Below are positions 19,481-27,077 of a stretch of DNA of 64,000 nt, in pieces. Numbering within the stretch: position 1 is the first letter of the stretch; each line of letters begins with the position of its first letter. A program made the translations under genes and the position numbers. The DNA lies in the NCBI RefSeq assembly GCF_002953735.1, contig NZ_CP025536.1, positions 130,001 to 194,000 of the forward strand, written 5' to 3'. Under the pieces are notes generated by a model. It did no database searches. It saw nothing but the letters and a program-made list of their open reading frames with translations, and was not told the DNA's origin. The DNA is from Streptococcus pluranimalium. GTDB taxonomy: Bacteria; Bacillota; Bacilli; Lactobacillales; Streptococcaceae.

Positions 19481-19542
19481 GTATAGTTCACTTGACATAA
19501 AATGTAAAGTGAACTATACTATAAATGTAAAGCAAACTATAC
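19481..19542 (+). promoter_or_regulatory. Operator-promoter with three half-sites
   Basis: A consensus promoter (TTGACA 19492-19497, 17-bp spacer, TATACT 19515-19520) is embedded in a perfect 13-bp inverted repeat: GTATAGTTCACTT (19481-19493) and AAGTGAACTATAC (19507-19519). A third copy, AAGCAAACTATAC, lies at 19530-19542. Two 18-bp direct repeats (19502-19519 and 19525-19542) differ at two positions. This looks like a repressor-controlled promoter, but no intact gene follows it. Confidence 0.75.
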
Positions 19543-19645
19543 AAAAAGTCATCTTAATAAAGAAAAGTATGAGAATATTCTCAATGAAGTAAAGAACCGA
19601 TATAGTTATGAAAAACTAGCCTTTGAGAATCTATTATCTGCCTAA
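19508..19645 (+). pseudogene. Possible remnant of a gene behind the orphan promoter
   Basis: A 45-codon frame with no start codon, ending at TAA 19643-19645. Its last 25 codons read like a helical protein C-terminus (NKEKYENILNEV...AFENLLSA). Together with the strong regulated promoter before it and the terminator after it, this suggests that the body of a small gene was deleted. Chance coding cannot be excluded and I do not recognise the protein. Confidence 0.25.
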
Positions 19646-19651
19646 TCTTGA

Positions 19652-19699
19652 CTACTGATAACCTTAACAAGTGAATTTGTTAAGGATAGTAGGGTTTTA
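19652..19699 (+). terminator. Terminator of the orphan unit
   Basis: CCTTAACAA (19662-19670) pairs with TTGTTAAGG (19677-19685), extended by CTACT / AGTAG, followed by GGTTTTA. Confidence 0.65.
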
Positions 19700-19762
19700 C
19701 TAGCTATATCTTTGTTAGTGAGTATGACTTACTTGTTAAAAGTTTCTTGTCTATTTTGCAGC

Positions 19763-19790
19763 TTGACATATGGATGATAATGACTATTCA
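19763..19790 (+). promoter_or_regulatory. Possible promoter of the XRE operon
   Basis: TTGACA (19763-19768), 16-bp spacer, weak TATTCA (19785-19790), 16 bases before the XRE gene. The rest of 19543-19806 holds only the remnant and terminator listed separately. Confidence 0.4.
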
Positions 19791-19806
19791 TTGAGAAAGG
19801 ATTGGG

Positions 19807-20004
19807 ATGAAAACGAGGATTCAGGAATTACGAAAGGAACGACGGTTGAGGCAGGCGGACCTGGCTGATGCTATGGATGTAACACGTCAGACCATTATTT
19901 CATTAGAAAAAGGTCGTTATAATGCATCACTAGAACTAGCTCACAAATTAGCCAAGTATTTCGGCTTAAGTATTGAAGACGTTTTTATTTTTGAAGAAGA
20001 GTAG
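19807..20004 (+). CDS. Small XRE/Cro-type transcriptional regulator
   Basis: 65 residues that are almost entirely a helix-turn-helix (QADLADAMDVTRQTIISLEKGRYNASLELAHKLAKYF), with a short acidic tail. This single-domain type usually represses its own operon, which often encodes a small membrane protein. ATG follows AAAGGATTGGG. The natural operator of this family could be the repeat set at 19481-19542; that link is inferred from proximity only. Confidence 0.85.
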   Translation: MKTRIQELRKERRLRQADLADAMDVTRQTIISLEKGRYNASLELAHKLAKYFGLSIEDVFIFEEE

Positions 20005-20016
20005 TAGGAGACATTT

Positions 20017-20469
20017 ATGTTGTTGAAAATGATAAAAAATACGAAAAAAAAGAAGACAAAGGATGCCTATGCTAAGTTGCTAAGAAAACAGATGGTGATC
20101 GGTTGTATTGGCGGTATTGCCTTATTGGTGTTATTACCTATCCTTGAGATGTCAGCATATCAGCAGGGAATGTTGGTTGGAATAGTTTTTGCCTTGTTTA
20201 TCTTCGCTGGATCAAGTTACATGACTCAAAAAGATCCAAAGAAGTTACATCAAGCTTATGTAGTGGCTTATGATGAACGAAATCAGTTAATTAATAACTT
20301 GACGACGACTTGGACTTTAGTCTTTTTGATGATTTTAATGAGTGTTTTATTGCTTTTAGACGGTTTCTTTGGCATTGTTCTACCAAATCGTTTCTTATTA
20401 ATAGCATTTATGTATTTCTGTCTAATCAGTCTTGTTGGAATGAAGGCCCTATTGAATCGTTTTTTATGA
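20017..20469 (+). CDS. Four-helix membrane protein of unknown function
   Basis: 150 residues. Lys-rich N-terminus (about 25 residues), then two pairs of hydrophobic helices (near 30-70 and 105-150) around a polar middle region. Starts 12 bases after the XRE stop with GTAGGAG as ribosome site, so it is cotranscribed with the regulator. Partner proteins of such small XRE regulators are commonly annotated only as DUF membrane proteins; I cannot assign a function. Confidence 0.7.
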   Translation: MLLKMIKNTKKKKTKDAYAKLLRKQMVIGCIGGIALLVLLPILEMSAYQQGMLVGIVFALFIFAGSSYMTQKDPKKLHQAYVVAYDERNQLINNLTTTWTLVFLMILMSVLLLLDGFFGIVLPNRFLLIAFMYFCLISLVGMKALLNRFL

Positions 20470-20502
20470 TAAAATAGTTCTAGTTTACAATTAGGAGTTA
20501 TC

Positions 20503-20814
20503 ATGAAACAATTTTTTAAAACCTTATGTTTGATGGTGGTCATTGTAGCGCCTATTACGGAAGAAATCATCTTTAGAGGATTTGCAACTAAGTACCTCTT
20601 TCCCCAAAAAGAGTGGTTAGGGTTGATTGTAGGATCCTTACTTTTTGCCTTAGCTCATCAACCAACTAATTTTGGTAGTGCTATTGCTTATGGTCTTATG
20701 TCTGGTGCCCTTGCTTATGTTTATTGGCGAACTAAGGAAATCAAATACAATATTGCCTTTCATGCCTTTAATAATTTAATCGTATTTATGGCTATGCTTT
20801 TTATCCCAATGTAA
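20503..20814 (+). CDS. Short CPBP-family intramembrane metalloprotease
   Basis: 103 residues with the CPBP/Abi motifs in order: EEIIFRG (motif 1, catalytic Glu pair), FALAHQP (motif 2) and NIAFHAFNN (motif 3). Usual CPBP proteins have about 200-240 residues with more helices; this one holds only the catalytic core of three to four helices. Either a natural minimal form or an N-terminally truncated copy. It has its own ATG with TTAGGAG before it and lies 33 bases after the membrane gene. Related proteins serve as bacteriocin immunity or processing factors; that role is not shown here. Confidence 0.72.
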   Translation: MKQFFKTLCLMVVIVAPITEEIIFRGFATKYLFPQKEWLGLIVGSLLFALAHQPTNFGSAIAYGLMSGALAYVYWRTKEIKYNIAFHAFNNLIVFMAMLFIPM

Positions 20815-20847
20815 AAGACGCTGAGATGAGTTCTCAACGTCTTTTTC
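20814..20847. terminator. Convergent terminator CPBP gene / proC
   Basis: AAAGACG (20814-20820) with TGAGA pairs with TCTCA and CGTCTTTTT (20833-20846). Located between convergent genes. Confidence 0.75.
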
Positions 20848-20858
20848 TGTACGGATTG

Positions 20859-21629
20859 CTACAGCTTCTTAGCTCTATCGATGGTAGTGTCAATGGCTGA
20901 TACAACACTGTGGGTGAGGCCAGTTTTTTCCAAATCCATAAGACCGGCAATGGTTGTGCCACCTGGACTACAAATCTTGTCAATCAAGTCATGAGGGCTA
21001 TCCTCTGATGCCAGAAGATTTTGAGCACTAGATATGACGGTTTGCGTCACGATATCAAGGGCCTGTGTCTTGGTCAGACCATTTTTGACACCAGCTTTAG
21101 CCATGGCTTCAATAAAGAGATATGTATAGGCAGGGCTGGAACCAGCAAGGGCTGTGAAGGTATCGAAATCCTTCTCAGCTAGCTCAAAAGTCGTACCAAA
21201 ACTATCTGTTATCTCATGTGCTAGGACTTTTAAATCATCGCTAACGTCTTGATTAAAACAAATACCCGTAGTGCTTTGGAGAATCTGGGCATTCATGTTA
21301 GGCATGATACGGATGAGAGGAAGTCCAGAGTCAGTGAGTTCTTCTAGCTTGTCTAAGCTGACGCCAGCTGCCATAGACATAACAGGCTTGGTAAACGTTA
21401 ATTCTGCTAAGACATCGTCAAATAACTGAGGCTTGATGCCTAAGATGACCAAATCAACCTCATTGATTAAATCCTGGTGAGATGAAGCGGCCGTCAATCC
21501 TAGATTGTTAGCAATTTCTTTTGAACGAGCGAGGGATGAGCCTGAGACGAGAATTTCATGCTCGGTTTGCTTAAGTCCGGTGATAATAGCAGTTGCCATT
21601 TTACCAACGCCGATAAAACCAATTTTCAT
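20859..21629 (-). CDS. proC: Pyrroline-5-carboxylate reductase
   Basis: 256 residues. Last step of proline synthesis: NAD(P)H-dependent reduction of pyrroline-5-carboxylate. N-terminal Rossmann fold with GFIGVGKMATAI, and the C-terminal signature PGGTTIAGL. Lies downstream of pepA on the same strand with a 39-base gap, so the two may be cotranscribed. Length is normal for the family. Confidence 0.95.
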   Translation of the reverse strand: MKIGFIGVGKMATAIITGLKQTEHEILVSGSSLARSKEIANNLGLTAASSHQDLINEVDLVILGIKPQLFDDVLAELTFTKPVMSMAAGVSLDKLEELTDSGLPLIRIMPNMNAQILQSTTGICFNQDVSDDLKVLAHEITDSFGTTFELAEKDFDTFTALAGSSPAYTYLFIEAMAKAGVKNGLTKTQALDIVTQTVISSAQNLLASEDSPHDLIDKICSPGGTTIAGLMDLEKTGLTHSVVSAIDTTIDRAKKL

Positions 21630-21668
21630 CCTTTATGTTACTGAGCTTTAACTTCAGCTCAGTCCTTT

Positions 21669-22733
21669 CTAGTATTTCTTAATCAAGTCAACGGTTGAAC
21701 GGTCGAGACGCTTCACAATAGCTTGTAGGAAGTTTTGCGCTTCGATAAAGTCATCCATAGCGTAGAGTGTTTGATGCGAGTGAATGTAACGGGCACAAAC
21801 ACCAATAGTTGTTGAAGGAATGCCCTCGTTTTTGAGGTGAGCAGCGCCAGCATCGGTACCACCTGCGGATGGGTAATATTGGTATTTGATACCAGCTTCT
21901 TCAGCGGTAGTCAATAGGAAATCACGCATGTTTGGTAACATGATATGACCTGGGTCATAGAAACGAATTAAGGTACCATCCCCAAGTTTTCCAGGATTGC
22001 CATAAATATCACCTGCAGGCGAACAGTCGACAGCGAAGAAGAGTTCTGGGTCGAATTTGGTGGTAGAGACGTGCGCACCGCGAAGACCAACTTCTTCTTG
22101 AACGTTTGCACCAGCGATTAAGGTATGTCCTAGTGTCTCGTCTTTCACAGCTTGGAGCATTTCAGGCACCATGAGAATACTGTAACGGTTATCCCAGGCT
22201 TTACTGATAACATGTTTTTGATTAGCTGTTAGAACCGCTTCAGACTCAGGGATGATAACAGAACCTGGGAAGACACCAAAGCTTTCAGCTTCTGACTTGC
22301 TGGTAAAACCTGCGTCAAAGACAATATCTTCTGTTTTGGGAAGGGAGGAGCCATTACTGCCCCGTAGGAAGTGAGGAGGGACTGAGCCTGAAATAACGGG
22401 GTAGATACGACCATCTGGCGTGTGTAAACTAAAGCGTTGTGAGCTGACAACGAGAGGATTCCAGCCGCCAAGTTCAACCACACGGAGAGTACCATCTTCC
22501 TTGATTTCTTTAACCATGAAGCCAACTTCATCCATGTGACCTGCCACCATAATACGTGGGGCATTGCTATCCTCATGATGGCGAATGCCAAAAATACCAC
22601 CCAGTCCGTCGGTTTGAACGTCATCAACGAGTGGTGTGATTTTTTCACGAAGATAGTCGCGAACAGGTTGTTCAAAACCTGACGTTCCTTTGAGTTCGGT
22701 TACTTCTTTGATTTTATTAAATAAATCCGTCAT
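21669..22733 (-). CDS. pepA: Glutamyl aminopeptidase (M42 family)
   Basis: 354-residue cytoplasmic metallopeptidase that removes N-terminal Glu/Asp from peptides. M42 metal-binding features: VAGHMDEVGFMV, AWDNRYS, NVQEEVGLRGA (Glu pair), FAVDCSPAGD and the late HSHQT. ATG follows GAGGAGACT. Supplies amino acids from milk or salivary peptides together with other Pep enzymes, as known for lactic acid bacteria. Confidence 0.95.
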   Translation of the reverse strand: MTDLFNKIKEVTELKGTSGFEQPVRDYLREKITPLVDDVQTDGLGGIFGIRHHEDSNAPRIMVAGHMDEVGFMVKEIKEDGTLRVVELGGWNPLVVSSQRFSLHTPDGRIYPVISGSVPPHFLRGSNGSSLPKTEDIVFDAGFTSKSEAESFGVFPGSVIIPESEAVLTANQKHVISKAWDNRYSILMVPEMLQAVKDETLGHTLIAGANVQEEVGLRGAHVSTTKFDPELFFAVDCSPAGDIYGNPGKLGDGTLIRFYDPGHIMLPNMRDFLLTTAEEAGIKYQYYPSAGGTDAGAAHLKNEGIPSTTIGVCARYIHSHQTLYAMDDFIEAQNFLQAIVKRLDRSTVDLIKKY

Positions 22734-22833
22734 ATTAGTCTCCTCGTCTATATAAGTCTTATTAGCATTTTACCACTTTTAATCCGAAATGAAAAAGGAA
22801 GGAAGAGATAAGTTGTCTGTGCTTATTTTGGCA

Positions 22834-22868
22834 CAAAAAAAGTCTGAGACACATGATCTCAGACTTTT
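22834..22868 (-). terminator. csp terminator
   Basis: On the minus strand AAAAGTCTGAGA, 7-base loop, TCTCAGACTTTT plus further Ts; 12-bp stem. Confidence 0.9.
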
Positions 22869-22877
22869 GTCGTTTAA

Positions 22878-23078
22878 TTAAAGTTTAACGATGTTGGTTG
22901 CTTGAGGGCCACGTTGACCTTCTTCAACATCAAATGCAACTTTTTGTCCATCTTCAAGTGATTTAAAACCATCGGCTTGAATTTGTGAAAAGTGTGCGAA
23001 AACGTCTTGACCTTCTTCAGTTGAGATAAAACCAAAACCTTTTTCAGCGTTAAACCATTTTACAGTACCTTGTGCCAT
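22878..23078 (-). CDS. csp: Cold-shock protein
   Basis: 66-residue single OB-fold protein with RNP1 (KGFGFIS) and RNP2 (VFAHF). Binds single-stranded RNA and keeps mRNAs unfolded. The start [10 protein letters not shown] follows GGAAGGAAG. Monocistronic; a long leader typical of csp genes would fit in the 115 bases upstream, although I could not define the promoter. Confidence 0.95.
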   Translation of the reverse strand: MAQGTVKWFNAEKGFGFISTEEGQDVFAHFSQIQADGFKSLEDGQKVAFDVEEGQRGPQATNIVKL

Positions 23079-23253
23079 AATGAGTTACTTCCTTCCTTTT
23101 ATGATGCGTAAATAAAAGGAGATGAAAATGTGAAACATGATAACTCTGACATTTAATTACTTACCCATCATAACCTTTATCAGTAGGAAAGTCAATGCTA
23201 AACATCATTATTCTAAAAATAATGCTAAAAACTGCCTTGGTGCCGTTTTCTTA

Positions 23254-23262
23254 TGGTAAAAT
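23254..23262 (+). promoter_or_regulatory. Extended -10 giving a probably leaderless mRNA
   Basis: TGGTAAAAT ends only 7 bases before the ATG at 23270, so transcription should begin at or within a base of the start codon. No ribosome site is present. Confidence 0.55.
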
Positions 23263-23269
23263 AGTGCTT

Positions 23270-23551
23270 ATGAAGAATAAAAAATTAAGCCTTTTGGGTG
23301 GTGCCTTGCTTGGTTTAGGGCTCACTGCATTTGCCGCTAAGCTGGCTTATCAAATCGGTGAAGCACAGAAAGAACGTCGTATGGCAGATATTCGTGCTTA
23401 TTTTAGCCAGTTTGGTGACATTCAAGTTGTTTATATTAATGATTTTGAAGACGAGCATGGTAGCAGTGGTGGCGTTGTTTTGACGGATGGTCGTCAATTT
23501 GACTTCACTTATGATAAGGGTGACATCATTGTTCAGGAGGTTGTAGTATGA
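23270..23551 (+). CDS. DUF4651 family protein, probably leaderless
   Basis: 93 residues: one N-terminal membrane helix (LLGGALLGLGLTAFAAKLAYQ) and a small outside or periplasm-facing domain. I associate this gene, between pepA and a thioredoxin, with the streptococcal DUF4651 family of unknown function. The frame is open from 23195, but that segment contains the -10 element, so ATG 23270 (MKNKKLSLLGG) is chosen. Overlaps the next gene by 4 bases (ATGA). Confidence 0.75.
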   Translation: MKNKKLSLLGGALLGLGLTAFAAKLAYQIGEAQKERRMADIRAYFSQFGDIQVVYINDFEDEHGSSGGVVLTDGRQFDFTYDKGDIIVQEVVV

Positions 23552-23862
23552 TTAAGGCATCTTCTTATGAGAACATTGCTGAACAGATTGATTCTGGTGA
23601 AAAGACTGTTTTTCTCTTTACAGCTGATTGGTGTGGGGACTGTCAATATCTCTATCCCTTGTTAGAAGCGATTGAAGCGGAAAATAATGAGTTTAGGTTT
23701 ATGCAGGTTGACCGTGATGATTTTATGGATTTAGCGCTAAAATGGGATATTTTTGGGATTCCAAGTTTAGTTGTGCTTGAAAATGGTCAGGAAATCGGTC
23801 GATTTGTGGATAAGAATCGTAAAACCAAAGAAGAGATTAATGCATTTTTGAAAGGATTATAA
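23548..23862 (+). CDS. Thioredoxin family protein
   Basis: 104 residues with a thioredoxin fold and the active site WCGDC instead of the canonical WCGPC. The cis-proline is in GIPSLVV. The Asp in place of Pro changes redox potential, so it may act as a thiol reductase for a special partner rather than as the housekeeping thioredoxin. Overlaps the DUF4651 gene by 4 bases; translationally coupled. Confidence 0.85.
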   Translation: MIKASSYENIAEQIDSGEKTVFLFTADWCGDCQYLYPLLEAIEAENNEFRFMQVDRDDFMDLALKWDIFGIPSLVVLENGQEIGRFVDKNRKTKEEINAFLKGL

Positions 23863-23868
23863 GATAGA

Positions 23869-24495
23869 ATGATTTATTCGTATAACAAAGAACATGTCGG
23901 TGATGTGCTCATGGTTATTGTTAAGGAAGATAAGGGACAAAAGGTTGCTGTTGAGCGTCGTGGCAAGGTTGCGCGTGTTTTCCTTGAGGAATCTGGTGAC
24001 ACTGTTGCTTGGAATATTTTTGAAGCGTCTAGCTTGGTTACCCTTGACGGACGCGGTCAGGTCTTTTTGACTGAGGAGCAGGTAGCTGTTTTGAACGCTG
24101 AGTTGGCTAAGGAAGGATTTTCAGAGGAACTTGTCGCAGACAATGCGCCTAAGTTTGTGGTTGGGCAAATCCTTGAGATGGTCGCTCATCCTGATAGTGA
24201 CCACTTAAATATCTGTCAGGTTCAAGTTGGCGATGATAAGACGGTGCAAATCGTGGCTGGTGCACCAAATGCGGCGGTTGGTCTCAAAACGATTGTGGCT
24301 CTTCCGGGTGCTATGATGCCGAGTGGTACTCTTATTTTCCCTGGTAAATTGCGTGGCGAAGATAGCTTTGGCATGATGTGTAGCCCACGTGAGTTGGCTC
24401 TGCCAAATGCTCCTCAAGTCCGTGGTATCATTGAACTAGATGACAGTGCTGTGGTCGGTGAAGCGCTCGATATTGAGAAGCATTGGAAAAGATAG
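23869..24495 (+). CDS. ytpR: YtpR-type tRNA-binding domain protein
   Basis: 208 residues: N-terminal DUF4479-like domain, then an EMAP/Arc1p tRNA-binding OB fold (VGQILEMVAHPDSDHLNICQVQVGD...QIVAGAPNA) like the N-terminal part of PheT. Lies in a three-gene run with DUF4651 and thioredoxin. Function is unproven; it may bind tRNA. In related streptococci I recall ssbB close downstream, which is why the following sugar cassette looks inserted. Confidence 0.88.
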   Translation: MIYSYNKEHVGDVLMVIVKEDKGQKVAVERRGKVARVFLEESGDTVAWNIFEASSLVTLDGRGQVFLTEEQVAVLNAELAKEGFSEELVADNAPKFVVGQILEMVAHPDSDHLNICQVQVGDDKTVQIVAGAPNAAVGLKTIVALPGAMMPSGTLIFPGKLRGEDSFGMMCSPRELALPNAPQVRGIIELDDSAVVGEALDIEKHWKR

Positions 24496-24530
24496 AAAAC
24501 ACTAGTTAATTTAGATACTAAATAATATAG

Positions 24531-24568
24531 TAAACTTGTTCTATTGTATAGGCAAGTTTATTTTTTTT
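24531..24568 (+). terminator. ytpR terminator
   Basis: TAAACTTG (24531-24538) and CAAGTTTA (24553-24560) with an inner CTAT/ATAG pair, followed by TTTTTTT. Confidence 0.85.
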
Positions 24569-24618
24569 GCAAAAAATGATAATTCGTGAAGAAAAATAAA
24601 AAAATATGAAAAAATATA

Positions 24619-24647
24619 TTTACAAACCCTTTTATAAATGGTAATAT
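24619..24647 (+). promoter_or_regulatory. Promoter of the sugar cassette
   Basis: TTTACA (24619-24624), 17-bp spacer, TAATAT (24642-24647) preceded by TGG. About 40 bases before the first gene. I see no clear cre site. Confidence 0.6.
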
Positions 24648-24687
24648 TTGATTATAAGTTAAAACAAATGAAAATAGGTGGAAAAAT

Positions 24688-25632
24688 ATGAAGTTAGCAA
24701 CAAGAATAAATTCGTATCTACGAATTCCAAATTATGATTTGGAAAAAACATTTCGAAATTTTGAAGTGGCTGGATTGAACTACGTAGATTTAAATTATCC
24801 TGAACATACTGATAAAATGTCAGTTTCTGAGATGGCAACTCTTTTAAACAAATATCATCTAAAACTAAATGGTGTAGCTCTAAGATTTAGACAAGAATTT
24901 ATTAATGGTGAATTAGGGAACAGCAATCCTGAGATAGCTAACAAAGCATTACAATTATGTAAAGATGCTGCAGATTATTGTAGAGAGATTGGAGGGAAAG
25001 TTGTAACGATTTGGTTAGGTTTTGATGGTTTTGATTATAGTTTTCAAATTAATTATCGAAAGGTATGGGATCAGTTAGTTTTAGCGTATCAAACGATATG
25101 CGATTATGCTCCCGATTTACTCATTAGTATAGAATATAAACCTTACGAAGAACGCTCGTATGCTTTTGTAGATAGTATGGGGGTTACCGGTATGTTATTA
25201 TCTGAAGTTAATCGGAAAAATCTTGGTGTGACTTTGGACTATTGTCATATGTTAATGAAACATGAAAATCCTTCTTTTGCAGCGGATATATTCGGAAGTC
25301 GAGGTCAGTTATATGGTATTCATGCTAATGATGGCTATGGTGTTGCAGATGATGGACTAATGATAGGATCGGCTTCTCCGTTTAAAACGTTAGAATTGCT
25401 TTATTACCTGAAAAAAAATAAATATGATGGTGTGATATACTTTGATACCTTTCCTGTGATTGAACCTGCGGTTGCAGAAGCTAAGCATAATGTCCAAATG
25501 ATTACCTATTTGGATAAGCTGATTGATAATTTAGGCTTAGATTATATTCAATCTATTATTGATAGTAATGATGCTATAAAAGCTAATAATTTAATGTTGG
25601 AATTTTTGAAAGGGAAAAATGAAGGTGAATAA
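24688..25632 (+). CDS. Sugar phosphate isomerase/epimerase (TIM barrel)
   Basis: 314 residues of the AP_endonuc_2 / xylose isomerase-like TIM-barrel family. Metal-ligand-type residues are visible in ISIEYKP (Glu), VTLDYCH (Asp, His) and YGIHANDGYG (His). First gene of the cassette, 2 bases before the PTS gene. A similar protein accompanies the allose genes I recall from Listeria (lmo0737 type). Its reaction is unknown; an epimerisation or isomerisation of the incoming ketose/aldose phosphate is likely. Confidence 0.75.
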   Translation: MKLATRINSYLRIPNYDLEKTFRNFEVAGLNYVDLNYPEHTDKMSVSEMATLLNKYHLKLNGVALRFRQEFINGELGNSNPEIANKALQLCKDAADYCREIGGKVVTIWLGFDGFDYSFQINYRKVWDQLVLAYQTICDYAPDLLISIEYKPYEERSYAFVDSMGVTGMLLSEVNRKNLGVTLDYCHMLMKHENPSFAADIFGSRGQLYGIHANDGYGVADDGLMIGSASPFKTLELLYYLKKNKYDGVIYFDTFPVIEPAVAEAKHNVQMITYLDKLIDNLGLDYIQSIIDSNDAIKANNLMLEFLKGKNEGE

Positions 25633-25634
25633 TT

Positions 25635-27005
25635 ATGGCAGATCACAAATTAACCGCTAAAGGTATTTTAGATAATGTAGGTGGACCTGAAAATATTACT
25701 AATATGACACATTGTGCCACTCGTTTGCGTTTGAATTTGAAAGATATCTCAAAAGCAAAAGATGAGAATGTAAAGGCAGTGCCAGGGGTTGTTAATGTTA
25801 TTAATAAAGCTGGTCAATATCAAGTGTTGATTGGAACAGAGGTTCCACATGTATATGATGAATTTGAAACGTTAGTAAAAGGTAGTGGTAAAGATAATTT
25901 GGAGACAAAAAGCTCTCCCAATGGAAATCTTATTAGCAATATTTTTTCTGCAATTTCTGCGATTTTTGCACCTTTATTACCTGCTTTAGCTGGTTCTGGA
26001 GTTTTGAGAGGACTTCTAATTTTAGCTGTTCAATTAGGTATAATCACTGAAGGAAGTGGTACCTATAGTATTCTGATGGCAGCTTCGATGGCAGTATTTT
26101 ATTTCTTACCTGTGTTATTGGCTTTTTCTTCGGCTCGAAGATTTGGGGCTAGCCCTTATATATCTGCTTTGATTGGAGCTGCTCTTTTACATCCTGATTT
26201 CCTTGGACTTTTAGGGGATACGGGAAATGGTGCAATGACTTCTTTTTTTGGAATTCCTGTAGTTCTCATGAATTATAATTCAACTGTGGTTCCTATAATT
26301 TTGTCTATTTGGGCTTATTCATTCTTATATAAATGGTTAGATAAACATATCCCCGAAACATTGAAGTTAGTAATTTTACCGCTTATTTCTTTAATTATTA
26401 TGGTACCCTTAACAGTTATTGTAATCGGTCCTATTGGTGTTTACAGCGGTGAAGCAATTGCTAATGTTGTAAACTGGTTGATTGAGCGTAGTGGAGCACT
26501 AACAGGGATTCTTATCGGAGGTGGTTGGAGTGTTCTTGTTAGCTTTGGTATTCATTGGGCAGTTAATCCAATTATGATTAATAATATTTCTCAAAATGGC
26601 TTTGACTATATTGTTCCTTTGACCTTTGCATGTAATTTTGCAGTTATTGGAGTAGCTTTTGGAGTTTGGCTAAAAGCTAAAAATAAAACGTTGAAAAATT
26701 TTGCGATGGCAGGTGTTGTTACAATTGCACTATCAGCTATTATTGAACCAACTTTGTTTGGATTGTTGGTGAAAAATAAGAAATTGTTCTTGTCACAAAT
26801 CATTGCTGGAGCAGTTGGAGGGGCTTACCTTGGATTTACAAAAGTTGTCACTAATGCTTTTGTATTCGGTAGTGTTACGACATTTCCTGCTTTCATTGTT
26901 GACAATGCTAATGTTATAAATGGAGTTATTGGCTTAGGTATTTCTGCATTAGTTGGTGGAATTTTAGGATTTATCTTTACAGAAAAGGATGATGAGTTAG
27001 CATAA
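25635..27005 (+). CDS. PTS transporter EIIBC, glucose/beta-glucoside superfamily
   Basis: 456 residues. EIIB domain at the N-terminus with the phosphorylated cysteine in MTHCATRLRLNL (Cys27), then a roughly ten-helix EIIC (about residues 100-450). There is no EIIA domain, so phosphate must come from an EIIA encoded elsewhere. It imports and phosphorylates a sugar from phospho-HPr. By its neighbours the sugar is probably D-allose or D-allulose. Closest group by sequence feel is the beta-glucoside/trehalose EII family; exact specificity cannot be read from sequence. Confidence 0.85.
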   Translation: MADHKLTAKGILDNVGGPENITNMTHCATRLRLNLKDISKAKDENVKAVPGVVNVINKAGQYQVLIGTEVPHVYDEFETLVKGSGKDNLETKSSPNGNLISNIFSAISAIFAPLLPALAGSGVLRGLLILAVQLGIITEGSGTYSILMAASMAVFYFLPVLLAFSSARRFGASPYISALIGAALLHPDFLGLLGDTGNGAMTSFFGIPVVLMNYNSTVVPIILSIWAYSFLYKWLDKHIPETLKLVILPLISLIIMVPLTVIVIGPIGVYSGEAIANVVNWLIERSGALTGILIGGGWSVLVSFGIHWAVNPIMINNISQNGFDYIVPLTFACNFAVIGVAFGVWLKAKNKTLKNFAMAGVVTIALSAIIEPTLFGLLVKNKKLFLSQIIAGAVGGAYLGFTKVVTNAFVFGSVTTFPAFIVDNANVINGVIGLGISALVGGILGFIFTEKDDELA

Positions 27006-27077
27006 ATAGAACATAATTGAAGGGAATAGATTTTTTTAGTATTATGGTATCAAAAGAAAAATAGATGAAGGTGTAGC

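Noticed and set aside
24568..24690. cre site controlling the sugar cassette
   Set aside because: No segment matches the cre consensus around its central CG; the region is too AT-rich to support one.
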